Shown: positions 1 to 9,432, numbered from the stretch's first letter. The stretch: 64,000 nt of DNA from Methylomarinum sp. Ch1-1 (GCF_030717995.2 NZ_CP157743.1:620001-684000), one strand, 5' to 3'. The notes: a model not told the origin generated them from the letters alone. Numbers and translations are program-made.

Positions 1-76
1 CGCGGAAATCGAACAAATACCGGAGAGTAAAAAAGTACGCTGGTCGCTGGACGTTGATCCGGTCGATCTTTATTAA
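1..76 (+). CDS. priA: Primosomal protein N' (PriA), 3' end only
   Basis: Frame 2 reads through the window edge and stops at TAA 74-76. The last residues include VRWSLDVDP, which matches the conserved C-terminus of the replication-restart helicase PriA (RW-LDVDP in the family). Only about 24 codons are visible, so the call rests on this tail and on its place directly before argS and a SPOR protein, a common gammaproteobacterial order. PriA reloads the replisome at stalled forks. Confidence 0.7.
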   Translation, partial: AEIEQIPESKKVRWSLDVDPVDLY

Positions 77-380
77 CCCGTATTCGGGATCACGTAACCC
101 AAGCCCCCCGGTGCGAGGTTTGGTGGCTTGCTTCGCGAAGCCACCCTACGTTGGCTACGTTGGTGTCGTGACCGTCGGGTGGATTCGCCCGCCTTTGTAC
201 GCACAACGCCAATTTCGCCCCGTGCGCGGGGTTTGGCGGCTTGCTTCGCGAAGCCGCCCTACATATCTGCAATCAAAACCTGATACACTCTAGGTTGCTA
301 AAATCGAACTGAGGTTTATTAGTGGTACATTTTCATGGATAATACGCGGTTATTTTGATCATTTCCACTCATTTAAAGTA
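77..380. repeat. Intergenic region with two family D (REP-like) hairpins
   Basis: No gene. Two hairpins lie at 122-145 and 235-258. The second has the common form: arms GGCGGCTT and AAGCCGCC around GCTTCGCG. The first carries GGTGGC against GCCACC, a paired change that keeps the stem. A module around the second hairpin (about 160-264, containing GGGTGGATTCGCC and TACGCACAACG) recurs near 13500 and 20810. The last 80 bases before argS look unique and should hold its promoter if argS has its own. Confidence 0.75.
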
Positions 381-2141
381 ATGAAATATAAGCTGGAAGG
401 CCTGCTTGGACAGGCGCTTGAAGTTCTTAAATCAGAAGGCATTCTTGATAGAGAATTAGCACCTAAAATCAACATCGAACGGGCTCGGGACTCCCAACAC
501 GGCGATTTCGCCACCAACCTGGCGATGACCCTGGCCAAAGCGGCCAAATCCAACCCTCGGCAACTGGCGGACAAGATTGTCGCCGCGATCCCTGCCGATG
601 CCGCCATTAACAAAATTGAAATTGCCGGTCCCGGTTTCATTAATTTTTTTATCAATCCCGACACCCAGTTCGAAATCATCAAGCAAATTCATGATGCCGG
701 CCGCGAATTCGGCCTGAGCCGGGTGGGCGTCGGCAAGAAGGTCCAGGTCGAATTTGTCTCCGCCAATCCGACCGGTCCCTTGCATGTCGGACATGGTCGA
801 GGCGCGGCCTATGGTTCGGCGGTCGCCGACTTGCTGGAAGCGGCCGGCTTCGACGTCGAACGCGAATATTATGTCAACGACGCCGGTCGGCAAATGGATA
901 TTCTGGCGACCAGCATCTGGCTACGTTACCTGGAAGAATGCGGCGAAATAGTGCCGTTTCCCAGCAACGGCTATCGCGGCGAATACGTCCGGGAAATCGC
1001 CTTCAAGCTGTACAAAAGCGCCGAGAACGAATATCGTCGCCCGGCGGAACTGGTGCTGGAGGATATTCCGGCCGACGAACCTCAAGGCGGCGACAAGGAA
1101 AAACATATCGACGGCTTGATCGAACGCGCCAAGACCCTGTTGGGTTATACCCAATACCGCGACCTGTTCCAAGCCGGCCTGAATGAAATCCTGGAAGACA
1201 TCAAGATCGACCTGGAGGAGTTCGGCGTCAGCTATCAGCACTGGTTTTCCGAGCGCCTGCTGATGGATGACGGCTCTATTAAAAAAGCCTTGAAAAGGCT
1301 GGAGGACGGCGGCCACCTTTATGAAAAAGACGGCGCCACCTGGTTCTCCTCCAGCAAACTCGGCGATGAAAAGGACCGCGTCGTGGTGCGCGATAACGGC
1401 CAAACCACTTATTTTGCCTCCGATATCGCCTATCACATGAACAAGCTGGATCGAGGCTTCGATGAAATCATCAATATCTGGGGCGCAGATCACCATGGCT
1501 ATATCCCCCGGGTCAGAGCGGCGATGCAGGCGCTAGGCGCCGATGAATCGAAACTGAAGGTATTGTTGGTGCAGTTTGCGGTATTGTACCGCGGCGCCGA
1601 GAAGGTGCAGATGTCGACCCGTTCCGGCGAATTCATCACGCTAAGACAATTACGCAACGAAGTCGGCAAAGATGCGGCGCGCTTTTTCTATGTGATGCGC
1701 AAATCCGAACAACATATGGACTTCGACCTGAAACTGGCGACCTCGAGAAGCAATGAGAACCCGGTCTATTATGTGCAGTATGCACACGCCCGGGTATGCA
1801 GCGTGTTCCGCCAATTGGATGAAAAAGGCTGGGAACGCAATCATCTGTTGGGTATGGCCAACCTGAACCTGCTGAACGAAGAACACGAGACGGCGTTGAT
1901 GACGACGTTGTCCAAATATCCCGAAATGCTGGAACGCGCTGCGCTCCAACATGAACCGCATCAGCTGATTCATTATTTGCGTGAATTGGCCAATCAGTTT
2001 CACACCTATTACAACGCCCATCAGTTCCTGGTCGAAGAAGACGGCTTGCGCGACGCCCGTTTGAATTTGATTGCCGCGGTCAGACAGGTGCTGGACAATG
2101 GTTTGACTTTGCTGAAAATCAACACGCCTGAAGCGATGTAA
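381..2141 (+). CDS. argS: Arginyl-tRNA synthetase
   Basis: A 586-residue class I aminoacyl-tRNA synthetase that charges tRNA-Arg in the cytosol; full length for the family (about 575-590). The N-terminal tRNA-binding add-1 domain fills roughly residues 1-110. The HIGH signature is HVGH at 135-138 within [12 protein letters not shown]. The KMSKS loop has the degenerate MSTR form at 411-414, common in bacterial ArgRS. The C-terminal anticodon-binding DALR domain follows from about 460. The start ATG lacks a strong Shine-Dalgarno but agrees with the family N-terminus. The stop overlaps the next start by one base (TAATG), so the two are probably co-transcribed. Confidence 0.97.
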   Translation: MKYKLEGLLGQALEVLKSEGILDRELAPKINIERARDSQHGDFATNLAMTLAKAAKSNPRQLADKIVAAIPADAAINKIEIAGPGFINFFINPDTQFEIIKQIHDAGREFGLSRVGVGKKVQVEFVSANPTGPLHVGHGRGAAYGSAVADLLEAAGFDVEREYYVNDAGRQMDILATSIWLRYLEECGEIVPFPSNGYRGEYVREIAFKLYKSAENEYRRPAELVLEDIPADEPQGGDKEKHIDGLIERAKTLLGYTQYRDLFQAGLNEILEDIKIDLEEFGVSYQHWFSERLLMDDGSIKKALKRLEDGGHLYEKDGATWFSSSKLGDEKDRVVVRDNGQTTYFASDIAYHMNKLDRGFDEIINIWGADHHGYIPRVRAAMQALGADESKLKVLLVQFAVLYRGAEKVQMSTRSGEFITLRQLRNEVGKDAARFFYVMRKSEQHMDFDLKLATSRSNENPVYYVQYAHARVCSVFRQLDEKGWERNHLLGMANLNLLNEEHETALMTTLSKYPEMLERAALQHEPHQLIHYLRELANQFHTYYNAHQFLVEEDGLRDARLNLIAAVRQVLDNGLTLLKINTPEAM

Positions 2142-2725
2142 TGGCTAGAGACTACAAACACCGAGCACAACCGAAAAAGCCGGCAGCTAAAAAAGCCAGC
2201 GTCGCCTGGTGGAAATGGCTGCTGGTGGTTATGCTGATCACCCTGTTTGTCGTTTTTTTAACTTACTTACGCGATTCGGCGCCGGATCATCCAGCCAAGC
2301 CGTCGACAAAAAAGACGATTGAAACCAGCAAGGCTAAGAAAACGCCGCCGCCCAAGCCTAAACATCAGGACAACAAGGCGAAGGAGCCCCGCTACGACTT
2401 CTACACCATATTGCCGGAGGCCGAAGTCGTCGTACCCGATTACGAAATCAAAACCCGCGCCCGCGAGGAACGGGTCGGCAAGGCCAAGGCCACCCGCTAT
2501 ATGATCCAAGCCGGCTCATTCCGGGATTTCGCCGAAGCTGATAAGCTGCGCGCCAGACTGGCGTTGATGGGCATAGAATCACGCGTGGAAAAGGCGCGGA
2601 TCGGCAATACCACCTGGAACCGCGTTAAAATGGGGCCGTTTACCCGTTCCTCGAGCGTCTCCAGTATCAAGGAACGCTTACGACAAAACGACATCGACGT
2701 CATTGTCACCGAGCAGGAAGGGTAA
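2141..2725 (+). CDS. FtsN-like SPOR domain protein
   Basis: A 194-residue bitopic inner-membrane protein. A short basic cytoplasmic tail precedes one membrane segment at about residues 23-43 (VAWWKWLLVVMLITLF...). A Lys/Pro-rich periplasmic linker follows, then a C-terminal SPOR domain (about 117-194, opening YMIQAGSF). SPOR domains bind denuded septal glycan, and the argS-adjacent gene in gammaproteobacteria is often ftsN, so a role in division is likely. It lacks long FtsN features, so the symbol is left blank. Translational coupling with argS is suggested by the one-base overlap. Confidence 0.85.
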   Translation: MARDYKHRAQPKKPAAKKASVAWWKWLLVVMLITLFVVFLTYLRDSAPDHPAKPSTKKTIETSKAKKTPPPKPKHQDNKAKEPRYDFYTILPEAEVVVPDYEIKTRAREERVGKAKATRYMIQAGSFRDFAEADKLRARLALMGIESRVEKARIGNTTWNRVKMGPFTRSSSVSSIKERLRQNDIDVIVTEQEG

Positions 2726-2969
2726 TAAGGGTTGACTCACTCTTATCGCGCCCCTGAACGACTGCGCAGGACAGGGCTTACAACCTCCACAAAGCCTACT
2801 GTTTCGGGGAGTTATTTTGTGCATATTCCTAAGCTAACCCGGATATTTCACAAAGGCGGTTTAGTCTTTGAAATAAGTATCAAGAATCCATGCATGAGGA
2901 TTAATTAGGAGTCATATTTTCCTGGCACAGTTTGTACCTGGTATGGTTTTCTGAAAAATCCGAACTAAT

Positions 2970-3007
2970 AACGTTCGGAGCGGGCTGAATAACCCGCCCC
3001 AAACGTT
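2970..3007. terminator. Long hairpin with AACGTT ends downstream of the SPOR gene
   Basis: Arms AACGTT-GG-GCGGG and CCCGC-CC-AACGTT pair with one short bulge each side around a gaat loop. It lies 245 bases after the SPOR gene and lacks a clear T-run, so it may be a repeat rather than a strict terminator. Hairpins with the same GGCGGGTT-ATTC-AACCCGCC core occur at 63626-63659 and 63840-63875, followed there by AACGTTTTGG. Confidence 0.5.
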
Positions 3008-3281
3008 TAACTTACTCTAGTGACGGTTGAATCGTTCAGGACCTCGTTGACCTGCATTTCGCATAGCGACATGTGGGCTACTTGCTTTTCGCGCCAAGGG
3101 CGGCTGCCCGTAGGAGGGCGGCGCTCCTACGCAAAGCACCGTGTTGCCTTCGAATGTGCTGAACAGCGTGAAGCGCATCAAAAACCGCTGCGCTTCCTAT
3201 CGTCAGCACACCCTACCGCATCGTAGGGCGGCTTCGCGAAGCAAGCCGCCAAAAACCAGCACACGGGGCGGGTTATTTAAC

Positions 3282-3635
3282 ACACCCCATACCCTAAACC
3301 TCATCGTTATACACATCTTGTCTCGACATCGCGTTGAGCCTCATACGCAATGACGTCGGAGTAAAAAAGCTTGAGCTTTTTTAAGCAAAAGCTCAAGCTT
3401 TTGCACTCCCGGAAGCCTTCCGGCACAGAGCGCAGGAAGGCTTGTGAAGACATCCATAAACATTGAATCTCATCAATCCCCAGCGGAACGCTCACTCTTT
3501 ACGCCAATCAGAATACATCTTATGAATCAATCCTGTGGCAATATAGAAATCGCATTGGTTTTATTGATTTTTTTGACTTATGTATAACGATGAGACCCTA
3601 AACCCTGCAAAAATACTCAAATATGGGAATTGCTG
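3282..3635. mobile_element. Family B element, right part, interrupted by family G
   Basis: The right-hand part of the family B element (ACACACCCCAT-CCCTAAAC, then CTGCAAAAATACTC, ending GGGAATTGCTG at 3635) is recognisable on both sides of a 295-bp insertion. The left end CAGCAATTCCC is absent: the sequence to the left is a family D module, so this copy is truncated. It has no coding capacity. Confidence 0.65.
3300..3594. mobile_element. Family G: 295-bp MITE-like element with 9-bp target duplication
   Basis: The ends CTCATCGTTATACA (3300) and TGTATAACGATGAG (to 3594) are inverted copies. The 9 bases ACCCTAAAC flank it on both sides (3291-3299 and 3595-3603). The interrupted sequence is the family B consensus, which confirms the boundaries. 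Inside is a 52-bp hairpin (3358-3409) with 23-bp arms and two mismatches. There is no transposase, so it is a non-autonomous element that would need a transposase encoded elsewhere. Only one copy is in this window. Confidence 0.8.
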
Positions 3636-3827
3636 CGTATTTGTTGTTAATTTTCTGTTTTGCCACTCATTCATTTAATGAGGTAGCCCTGACATCAAAG
3701 CCTTTCCTTATTTGGCGCCGTTATCGCTGCTAATTAGGATTAATGCAAGACGAATAAAAATGGCGCATAATCGGCGTTAGAACATGTTGCCACAGTCGGC
3801 GCGCCTATCAAACCGGGGAAGCGTCCA

Positions 3828-4745
3828 ATGAAACCTAAAACACCTATCAATCATACCGTTTATCGCCCCGAACTGATCGATGTCGACGGCTTCCAATCTC
3901 TGAACGAACTGGCCCTGGACATACGCTGCGCCTGGAATCATGCAACCGACGAAATATGGCGTCAGCTAGACCCCGAACAATGGGAACTGACGCATAACCC
4001 CTGGGGAATTTTACAAACGGTATCCAGAAAAAGAATAGAACAAGTGGCATCCGACCCGCAGTTCCGCCAAACCATCGCAGAACTACTGCAAAACAAGCGC
4101 CAGTTAATGGAATCGCCCGGCTGGTTTCAGCAAAACCATCCTGACCCACCGCTGAGTTGCGTCGCCTATTTCAGCATGGAGTTCATGCTGGGCGAAGCAC
4201 TGCCGATATATTCCGGCGGCCTGGGCAATGTCGCCGGCGATCAGTTGAAGGCCGCCAGCGATCTCGGCGTGCCGGTAGTCGGCGTGGGTCTGCTCTATCA
4301 ACAAGGCTATTTTCGTCAGCTGATCAATCAAGACGGTTCGCAGCAGGCGTTTTATCCTTATAACGATCCGGGGCAATTGCCGATCACCCCGGTGCGCGAT
4401 GCCGACGGCGAATGGTTGCGTTTTAAAATCGCGCTGCCCGGCTATAATGTCTGGCTGCGGGCCTGGCAAGTCCGGGTCGGACGCACCGTTTTATACTTGC
4501 TGGACAGCAACGATGCAGCCAATTTCCCGGCCCATCAAGGCATCACCAGCGAACTCTACGGCGGCGCCCCGGAGCGCCAGGAGATGCAACTCATACGCGA
4601 GCTGGTCGGCGCGGTCTGCGGCTATGTCTACGGCGCGAACGTTTCCGACCAACGCCCGGCCTCCGACTATACCGTACGCCTCATTCCCTACCATGATGGC
4701 GTGTCAGTCCCGCTGGAAGCCCCTCATATTCTTTGGCCGCACTAA
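3828..4745 (+). pseudogene. glgP: Glycogen (alpha-glucan) phosphorylase with a large in-frame internal deletion
   Basis: The 305-residue product joins the two ends of a long-type bacterial alpha-glucan phosphorylase. Residues 1 to about 253 match the N-terminal region, including YFSMEFMLGEALPIYSGGLG at about 114-133 and GLLYQQGYF at 154-162. From about 259 the sequence is the extreme C-terminus of the same family (LVGAVCGYVY, RPASDYTVRLIPYHDG, ending ILW). Family members are about 830-850 residues, so some 540 are missing, among them the pyridoxal-phosphate lysine and most of the active site. The frame is kept, so a stable short protein could be made, but it cannot be a phosphorylase. The stop TAA lies in the first bases of a family E element. 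A glucokinase and GH15-like pair sits at 13.8-18.1 kb. Confidence 0.85.
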
Positions 4746-4874
4746 CTACTCACCTCCATTTGTAGGGTGGATAAGCGGAGCGCATCCACCGGGTCGGCAT
4801 CTTTGGTGGATGCGCCCTTCAGGCTATCCACCCTACACGCCCTGCCGCGTTCGATAAGTGGGGCGAGCAGTTAC
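4742..4874. mobile_element. Family E element at the 3' end of the phosphorylase remnant
   Basis: Ends TAACTACTCACC and GGCGAGCAGTTA are near inverted copies. An inner inverted repeat, GTAGGGTGGATA at 4762 and TATCCACCCTAC ending 4836, forms a large hairpin. Its sequence matches in reverse the arms of the element at 20770-20988. The element supplies the stop codon of the phosphorylase remnant. No clear target duplication was found here, so this copy may have been placed or rearranged by recombination. Confidence 0.65.
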
Positions 4875-4994
4875 AGTAAAAGAAATATTTTCTCAGTATC
4901 AAGCTGAATAGCGACGGGCAGCGATAATTCGAGTCATCGACGACCTAAGTGAAAAATTGGTTATTGAAACGAGGCTGTTATGCTTTATGCTGTC

Positions 4995-5012
4995 TTCATG
5001 ACTAAGCATGAA
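4995..5012. promoter_or_regulatory. Small palindrome upstream of the HdeD-like gene
   Basis: TTCATG-actaag-CATGAA forms a perfect 6-bp inverted repeat about 38 bases before the start codon at 5050. It could be an operator or a small hairpin in the leader. No known regulator motif was recognised. Confidence 0.3.
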
Positions 5013-5049
5013 TGCACCATGACTTCTTTAAACGGCCGACGAGGACAGC

Positions 5050-5628
5050 ATGACTAAAATGACCGAGATTGATTTACAACAGTTGCAACAGGCGATGCTC
5101 AGTTATCTGCAAAAGCATTGGAAAATCTTTTTCGCCGAAGGCGTCTTTTTCGTGATACTCGGCACGCTGGCCGTGATCGTCCCCCATGTCTTTACAATCG
5201 GCATCACGATATTCCTGGGCTGGCTGTTGTTGCTGGCCGGCATCGTTCAGCTCATCCGAGCCGTCAGATTCATCACGATGCCCGGGTTCAGCCTTTGGTT
5301 TTTGACCGGACTGTTACAGACTGTAGTCGGTTATTTTTTAGTGATGGAACCCGCTCAGGGCAGCCTAACCCTGACCCTGCTATTAACCGTTTTTTTTGCG
5401 ATAGAAGGCTTGGTAAAAACCTATCTAGCGCTGATGATGCGGCCATTGGCTCATTGGGGCTCGATGTTGTTCAGCGGCATCACCGCCTTAGTCCTGGCTA
5501 TTGTCGTTTGGGCCGGATGGCCAAGCACCGGTTTATGGGTGCTCGGCCTATTATTAGGCATCAATATGATCTTCCTCGGCTGGACGCTGGTCAGAATCAG
5601 TTTGCATCATAAAACCAGCGGCGAATAA
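5050..5628 (+). CDS. HdeD-family (DUF308) membrane protein
   Basis: A 192-residue inner-membrane protein with about six hydrophobic segments after a short soluble N-terminus (residues 1-25). The repeated hydrophobic pattern (FFVILGTLAVIVP, GITIFLGWLLLLAGIVQLI, TVFFAIEGLVKTYLAL) is that of the DUF308 family, whose E. coli member HdeD is linked to acid resistance at high cell density. The start follows a GAGG ribosome-binding site (cgacGAGGacagcATG). It stands alone between the phosphorylase remnant and tRNA-Val. The biochemical role is unknown. Confidence 0.8.
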   Translation: MTKMTEIDLQQLQQAMLSYLQKHWKIFFAEGVFFVILGTLAVIVPHVFTIGITIFLGWLLLLAGIVQLIRAVRFITMPGFSLWFLTGLLQTVVGYFLVMEPAQGSLTLTLLLTVFFAIEGLVKTYLALMMRPLAHWGSMLFSGITALVLAIVVWAGWPSTGLWVLGLLLGINMIFLGWTLVRISLHHKTSGE

Positions 5629-5704
5629 AAAGACCGATAGGATCTCTGCTGACCCGAACAGCCATTTTTTTCACCCTGAAGGTTTTCTTTGTGAGAAAAT
5701 CCTG

Positions 5705-5710
5705 TATAAT
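5705..5710 (+). promoter_or_regulatory. -10 element of the tRNA-Val promoter
   Basis: A perfect TATAAT lies 16 bases before the first tRNA base. The -35 region is a weak T-rich stretch (around 5682-5689). This fits a stand-alone tRNA promoter. Confidence 0.6.
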
Positions 5711-5725
5711 TGCGGTCGTTGAGTT

Positions 5726-5801
5726 GGGTGCTTAGCTCAGCTGGGAGAGCATCGCCCTTACAAGGCGAGGGTCGGGGGTTCGATCCCCTCAGCACCCACC
5801 A
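5726..5801 (+). tRNA. tRNA-Val (anticodon UAC)
   Basis: A 76-base cloverleaf with encoded CCA end. The acceptor stem pairs GGGTGCT with AGCACCC, the D-arm holds AGCTCAGCTGGGAGAGC, and the T-arm holds GGGTTCGATCCC. The anticodon loop CTTACAA gives anticodon TAC (5759-5761), reading GTA and probably other Val codons. It appears to be a single-gene transcript. An antisense open frame over this gene is an artefact. Confidence 0.97.
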
Positions 5802-5945
5802 ACTTAACCCCCTTCTTGTTCGATTCCGAACGATATCACCAACCTCCTTGTAGTTACCGTCGCCAGATAAGGACGATGCGCCTGCTAACGTCGGCAGCAT
5901 CCTACTCAGTTTTCAGTGGGTTGATGCTCGCATCATCGTAACCCA

Positions 5946-8333
5946 TTAACCTTCTTCGTGCTCGTGCTCTTTTTCGGCCATTTCCGATATCTCCTTCAGG
6001 CGAGCGACGACTTTTTCGTTGATGCTGCCTTCGGGATAATTGCCGTGCTGATCCATTTCACCGGCTTTTTGCCCCATTAACAATTCCAGAGCTTGATTGA
6101 CGTTGGAAACGGCATAAATGGCGAACAAGCCCTGCTCGACCGCAGCGATCACTTCCCGTTTCAGCATCAGATTGCGCTGGTTGGATGCAGGAATGATGAC
6201 CGCCTGCTGACCGTTCAGCCCTCTGGCCTGGCACAGACTGAAGAAACCTTCGATTTTCTCGTTGACGCCGCCGATGGCCTGCACCTGGCCATACTGATTG
6301 ATCGAACCGGTCATCGCGAAAGCCTGCTTGATCGGAATTTTGGTCAATGCGGAAATCAGACAACAAAACTCGGCCAACGCGGCGCTGTCACCGTCGATAT
6401 AGCCATAGGATTGCTCGATGGCGATACTGGCCGATATCGCCAGCGGAAACTGCTGGGCGTAACTATGACCTAAATATCCGGTCAAGATCATCACCCCCTT
6501 GGAATGAATCGATTGACCCAATTCAGCCTCGCGCTCGATATCGACGATGCCGCGCGAACCGGGATAGACGGTGGCGCTGATTCGGACCGGCGCGCCGAAG
6601 TTGCTGCCGCCGACTTCCAACACGGTAAGGCCGTTAACCTTGCCCATCGCTTCGCCTTCGGTGTCGATCAGGATCGTGCCTTCCAGTATTTCCTCCAGTA
6701 TCTCTTCGGCGATGCGTCCGTTTCTGGCTTCCCGCGCGGCCAAGGCCAACTCGATATGTTGCTTGTCGATTTCCTCGGCGTCGCTGTCGGCGATCAGCAA
6801 ATTGGCTTCGCCGATGATTTCAATCGAATCATTGATGCGCGCGGAAAAACGGTTCTGGCTTTCAGCCAAGCGACAGCTATGTTCGATCAGGCGTACGATG
6901 GCCCCCTTGGTCAACGATTTCGTACCCGCATCCGTTGCTTGTCGGCACATCAGCGCGCTGAACTGAGCGATCGACTCCTCGGTGCGCTTGATATAGTTGT
7001 CGAAATCGGCCAATACCCTGAACATCTCGCTAAACTCGCTGTCCAGCTCTTCCAACAGATAATAGATTTCTCGCGAGCCGACCAGAATGACTTTGACATT
7101 GAGCGGAATCACCTCAGGTTTCAACGTAATCGTGTTGATGCCCAGCTCGGAAAACGGCGACTCGATTTCGATGCGTCCGGCTTTCAGCGCGCGTTTAAGA
7201 CCCTCCCAGACAAACGGATAAGTCAGCACTTTTTCCGCATCGAGTATTAGATAGCCGCCGTTGGCTCGATGCAAAGAACCCGGACAGATGCGCCGATAAT
7301 TGGTAATCAAGGTGCCCTGTTCGTTGATATATTCGATGCGGCCGAACAGATTCTGATAAATCGGATGCGGTTCGTAGATGACTGGCGCGCCGCTGTCTTT
7401 TTTGCAATCGACCAGGATATTGGGCAGATACTGTTCGGTCAAAATTGCCCGCTTAGTGCTGCTATCGGTGCCGTCCTGGGTTCTGGACGGCATCAGAAAA
7501 TCGCCTATCGTGCTGGACAGGTTTTTTTTCAGTTCGCCCAGATAGGTGATGACGTCGTCGATGTTCTGGTACTGCCGGTTCAGCTCTGCGAATAACGGCT
7601 CGATCGCCTGGCTGATCATATCCTTATTCAGTTGTTTGATTTCCTCGACCATGCTGCGGCGCCATTGCGGCAATTCCAGCAGCACATCGCTTAGATAATC
7701 CTCCAGCTCTTCGGTATGCTTATGGAACGCCTCGCGCTCGGGTTGCGGCAGCAGGGTAAATTGGTCCTCATCCAGCGCCTTGTTGTCGCGCACCGGCAAA
7801 AAAGTAATCGTTTCGCTATCTCGATATAACGCCACATTCATCGCGCGGGCTTTCTGATCGACCAGATCGATGGCGGCGTTATAGCGCTGATTGAAACGCC
7901 GTTCGATCGCGGTTTTTTTCTGTTGATAGGTCGGACTTTCAAACACCGCCGGAAAAGTCGCCAACAGGTTATCGATCAGTTTTTCGATATCTTTGCTGAA
8001 GCTTTGCCCTTGTCCGGCAGGCAGCTCGATAGACACCGGTTCCCGGGGGTTGTCGAAATTATCGACATAGGCGTAAGAAGACGGCGCCTCCTGCCGTTCG
8101 GCGTGACTGGTCAGGTGATCGGTAATCATCGACAGGCGGCCGGTGCCGGATTCTCCCATGACATAGATATTATAACCGGGCGACGTCATCGCCACGCCGA
8201 AGGTCAAGGCGGACTTGGCTCGCGATTGCCCTAAAATGGCATGGCCCTGACGCGGTATTGCCGGTATTTCCAGCGAATCTGCATCGACGTTTAATTTCAG
8301 TGCGTTTGCGGGCAATGGTGAATGATCAATCAT
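5946..8333 (-). CDS. Lon-family ATP-dependent protease (LonB/YcbZ-like)
   Basis: A 795-residue protein of the Lon-related AAA protease family lacking the LonA N-domain. A P-loop variant GESGTGR lies at residues 60-66. The Walker B region is GGYLILDAE at 359-367. A long helical insertion occupies about 100-300. The C-terminal peptidase S16 domain spans about 570-770, with the catalytic serine in GDSAALAE (Ser650) and the lysine in GGVNEKI (Lys693). It is predicted to degrade damaged or regulatory proteins in the cytosol. Its start codon follows the ribA stop after one base, so ribA and this gene form an operon. Confidence 0.9.
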   Translation of the reverse strand: MIDHSPLPANALKLNVDADSLEIPAIPRQGHAILGQSRAKSALTFGVAMTSPGYNIYVMGESGTGRLSMITDHLTSHAERQEAPSSYAYVDNFDNPREPVSIELPAGQGQSFSKDIEKLIDNLLATFPAVFESPTYQQKKTAIERRFNQRYNAAIDLVDQKARAMNVALYRDSETITFLPVRDNKALDEDQFTLLPQPEREAFHKHTEELEDYLSDVLLELPQWRRSMVEEIKQLNKDMISQAIEPLFAELNRQYQNIDDVITYLGELKKNLSSTIGDFLMPSRTQDGTDSSTKRAILTEQYLPNILVDCKKDSGAPVIYEPHPIYQNLFGRIEYINEQGTLITNYRRICPGSLHRANGGYLILDAEKVLTYPFVWEGLKRALKAGRIEIESPFSELGINTITLKPEVIPLNVKVILVGSREIYYLLEELDSEFSEMFRVLADFDNYIKRTEESIAQFSALMCRQATDAGTKSLTKGAIVRLIEHSCRLAESQNRFSARINDSIEIIGEANLLIADSDAEEIDKQHIELALAAREARNGRIAEEILEEILEGTILIDTEGEAMGKVNGLTVLEVGGSNFGAPVRISATVYPGSRGIVDIEREAELGQSIHSKGVMILTGYLGHSYAQQFPLAISASIAIEQSYGYIDGDSAALAEFCCLISALTKIPIKQAFAMTGSINQYGQVQAIGGVNEKIEGFFSLCQARGLNGQQAVIIPASNQRNLMLKREVIAAVEQGLFAIYAVSNVNQALELLMGQKAGEMDQHGNYPEGSINEKVVARLKEISEMAEKEHEHEEG

Positions 8334-8334
8334 C

Positions 8335-8943
8335 TCAATCTTTTTTGTGCATGGATAGCATATGGCGCATTTTTTCGACCTTAGTTTTCAAGTAACCCAG
8401 GTTGTCATCATGAACATCGGTCTCAATCGGAATACGTTTGCTGACGGTAATGCCCAGGCGCGTCAACTCATCGATTTTCTGCGGATTATTGGTGATCAGC
8501 GCAACCGACTTCACCTTCAGATGTTCCAACATCAGAGCGGCTATGTCGTATTGCCGTTCATCGGCCAGATGCCCGAGATGAATATTAGCGTCGACGGTAT
8601 CGAGGCCCTGATCCTGCAGGTTATAGGCCTGCAGTTTTTTCAGCAAACCGATGCCGCGTCCTTCCTGACGCAAATAAATCAGAATACCGAAACCGGCTTG
8701 ATCGATCAGCTGTAAAGCCATCTCTAACTGTTCGCCACAATCGCAACGACGCGAACCCAGCACATCGCCGGTAAAACATTCGGAGTGAATCCTAACCCGG
8801 ACATCCTCCTTATCGCGGACATCGCCTTTTACAAACGCGATATGTTCTTTATCATCGATGCTGTTGCTGAAATAATGCAGCATGAATTCGCCGTGCGCGG
8901 TGGGAATGCGTGTTTGAACTAAATCTTCTACTGTTGCTTTCAC
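8335..8943 (-). CDS. ribA: GTP cyclohydrolase II
   Basis: A 202-residue enzyme that opens GTP to 2,5-diamino-6-ribosylamino-4(3H)-pyrimidinone 5'-phosphate, the first step of riboflavin synthesis. The zinc ligands are Cys56, Cys67 and Cys69 (SECFTGDVLGSRRCDC), and the RQEGRGIGLL active-site stretch is at 92-101. It is the stand-alone RibA form, not a RibBA fusion, and matches the usual length of about 196-205. It is followed after one base by the Lon-family gene. Confidence 0.96.
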   Translation of the reverse strand: MKATVEDLVQTRIPTAHGEFMLHYFSNSIDDKEHIAFVKGDVRDKEDVRVRIHSECFTGDVLGSRRCDCGEQLEMALQLIDQAGFGILIYLRQEGRGIGLLKKLQAYNLQDQGLDTVDANIHLGHLADERQYDIAALMLEHLKVKSVALITNNPQKIDELTRLGITVSKRIPIETDVHDDNLGYLKTKVEKMRHMLSMHKKD

Positions 8944-9208
8944 TGCCGTATCTAAAAAACTTTAATTACGGCTATTTTACTATTGTTGATCGAAAATGTT
9001 TGATATTTATCGAAATCCGGCTTATCGTGCAGCAAACTTCGTCCGCTTGATTTATAAGAAGGGCGCAGTTAAGGCTTGATGCCGATATCCTCGCCAAACA
9101 CACCCCATGCCCTTTTTGAACGCCAAAATGGGAATTGCTGACAAATACGCCTAAAGTAAGTTAAACGCTTAGGGTGTGTTAAATAACCCGCCCCGCGTGC
9201 AGGTTTTT

Positions 9209-9232
9209 GGCGGCTTGCTTCGCGAAGCCGCC
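9209..9232. repeat. Family D hairpin
   Basis: GGCGGCTT-GCTTCGCG-AAGCCGCC, an 8-bp perfect stem. It sits in a larger module that also holds GATAGGAAGCGCACCGG and CCGAAGGC, which recur near 3150-3215, 13620 and 26800-26850. Confidence 0.75.
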
Positions 9233-9432
9233 CTACGATGCGCCATGACGATAGGAAGCGCACCGGTTTTTGATACGTTGCTCGCTGCTCAGCACATCCG
9301 AAGGCAAGACGGTGCTCGCCTTCGGCGCGAAAAGAGCCATTCGGCCCGAGGGCGGGTAAATAACCCGCCCCGCCCAGAGGGATGACGCGATATTAACCAA
9401 TGTGTTGGTTCAGGTATTTTTTAATGAGGGAG

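Larger units (their letters stand above)
2726..3827. other. 1.1-kb intergenic region built largely of repeats
   Basis: No credible gene; the open frames here lie in repeats. From left to right: unique DNA to about 2969; a long hairpin at 2970-3007; a family D module at about 3060-3270 (core hairpin 3227-3250); the right part of a family B element at 3282-3635, interrupted by family G at 3300-3594; and unique DNA up to the phosphorylase gene. The last 190 bases (3636-3827) should contain the promoter of that gene. Confidence 0.7.

Noticed and set aside
921-1496. 191-codon minus-strand frame within argS
   Set aside because: Shadow of a long, well-supported gene on the other strand.
5607-5900. 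97-residue minus-strand open frame over tRNA-Val
   Set aside because: It is the antisense of a tRNA (the VLRGSNPRPSPCKG pattern is a familiar artefact) with no ribosome-binding site.
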